Source: Candidatus Nitrosopumilus sp. (GTDB taxonomy: Archaea; Thermoproteota; Nitrososphaeria; Nitrososphaerales; Nitrosopumilaceae). From it: a stretch of DNA of 5,353 nucleotides. This document shows positions 5,003 through 5,353 of the stretch, one piece after another; within the stretch, counting starts at the first letter, position 1, and the number at the start of each line of letters is the position of its first letter. The stretch covers positions 1 to 5,353 of the forward strand of contig JAOTUX010000092.1 in NCBI GenBank assembly GCA_029863665.1, in the 5' to 3' direction. Both the position numbers and the translations under genes were made by a program. The notes beneath the pieces are model-generated. The model ran no database searches and was not told the DNA's origin. It saw nothing but the letters and a program-made list of their open reading frames with translations.

Positions 5003-5353
5003 TTGACAGAGATTAACAAAGAAAAATCAGTTTATCTTTTTGTGCATGGAAGAAAGGATCTGTATGATACTGCACGAAATCTACTTGTTGAAAATGAATT
5101 CCATGTGTTAAAAAATGCATTATTAGAAAAATATGGAATTGTATTACCTGAAGGTCTAAAAACTGCAGCAATAGAGAAATTTGGAGATATTGCAAGTGCC
5201 CCTATTCTTTATGAAAATGTGACAAATTCAATTATCAGAAAGAAAATAGAAGAAGGTGAAAATAATATTACCATAAAAAACCCCAAGGCACTTTATAGAA
5301 TTGGAGTTTTAGGATTTTTAGAACTTGTAAATCTTAATTTAACTATAGAAGGA
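5003..5353 (+). CDS. Unrecognised protein, start only (3'-truncated by the window)
   Basis: The frame is open from TTG 5003 to the last base, giving 117 residues with no stop. It begins MTEINKEKSVYLFVHGRKDL; an in-frame TGA at 4988-4990 bounds it upstream. TTG 5003 is chosen over the preceding CTG and the later GTG at residue 14 because TTG is the usual alternative start in this window. The visible part looks like a soluble mixed alpha/beta protein: a short strand (SVYLFVHG), helices rich in Lys and Glu (TARNLLVENEFHVLKNALLE, AAIEKFGDIA), a charged stretch (RKKIEEGENN) and a more hydrophobic segment (RIGVLGFLELVNLNL) near the edge. There are no Cys residues, no signal peptide and no motif I recognise. 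Base composition and codon use look like the neighbours. No function can be given. Confidence 0.65.
   Translation, partial: MTEINKEKSVYLFVHGRKDLYDTARNLLVENEFHVLKNALLEKYGIVLPEGLKTAAIEKFGDIASAPILYENVTNSIIRKKIEEGENNITIKNPKALYRIGVLGFLELVNLNLTIEG

Noticed and set aside
5013..5195. A 60-codon minus-strand reading frame
   Set aside because: It lies antisense to the longer open plus-strand frame from 5003, and its product looks like low-complexity antisense translation.

Overview
The window looks like a chromosomal segment of an ammonia-oxidising archaeon of the Nitrosopumilus type (Nitrososphaerota, formerly Thaumarchaeota). The signs are the AT-rich base composition, frequent TTG starts, near absence of Shine-Dalgarno sites, an archaeal TATA box placed for an almost leaderless mRNA, a zinc-ferredoxin-like protein of archaeal type, and a small protein resembling a family I associate with these archaea. 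The genus is an inference from these features, not from a search.

Positions 1-2953 (+) hold a redox operon. The electron transfer flavoprotein alpha subunit (etfA, cut at its 5' end) is followed after 3 bases by a FixC/ETF-quinone-oxidoreductase-like flavoprotein with a FixX-type [4Fe-4S] ferredoxin domain fused to its C-terminus. Together they would pass electrons from flavin dehydrogenases (for example acyl-CoA dehydrogenases) through ETF to the membrane quinone pool. The beta subunit is probably just upstream of the window.

Positions 2956-3630 (-) encode a stand-alone HD-domain protein with the metal and ED motifs of RelA/SpoT (p)ppGpp hydrolases. It converges on the flavoprotein gene with only 2 bases between the stop codons. 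A 101-base divergent promoter region (3631-3731) separates it from a 7-iron-type ferredoxin (3732-4262, +). That protein resembles the Sulfolobus zinc-containing ferredoxin, but its N-terminal zinc site looks rearranged.

Positions 4263-5353 are looser and partly decayed. They contain a small CxxC/CxxC zinc-ribbon-like reading frame broken by TAG (4323-4460) and a perfect 27-bp palindrome (4473-4499). Next comes a 137-residue thaumarchaeal-type small protein gene broken by one in-frame TAA (4499-4912). A spacer with two short inverted repeats follows, then the beginning of an unrecognised protein that runs off the window (5003-5353). I saw no tRNA, rRNA, CRISPR array or insertion sequence.

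I did not find a clear new system. The points most worth checking are the two neighbouring interrupted small genes with the palindrome between them, the altered cofactor and metal sites of the ETF and ferredoxin, and the archaeal Rel-type hydrolase.
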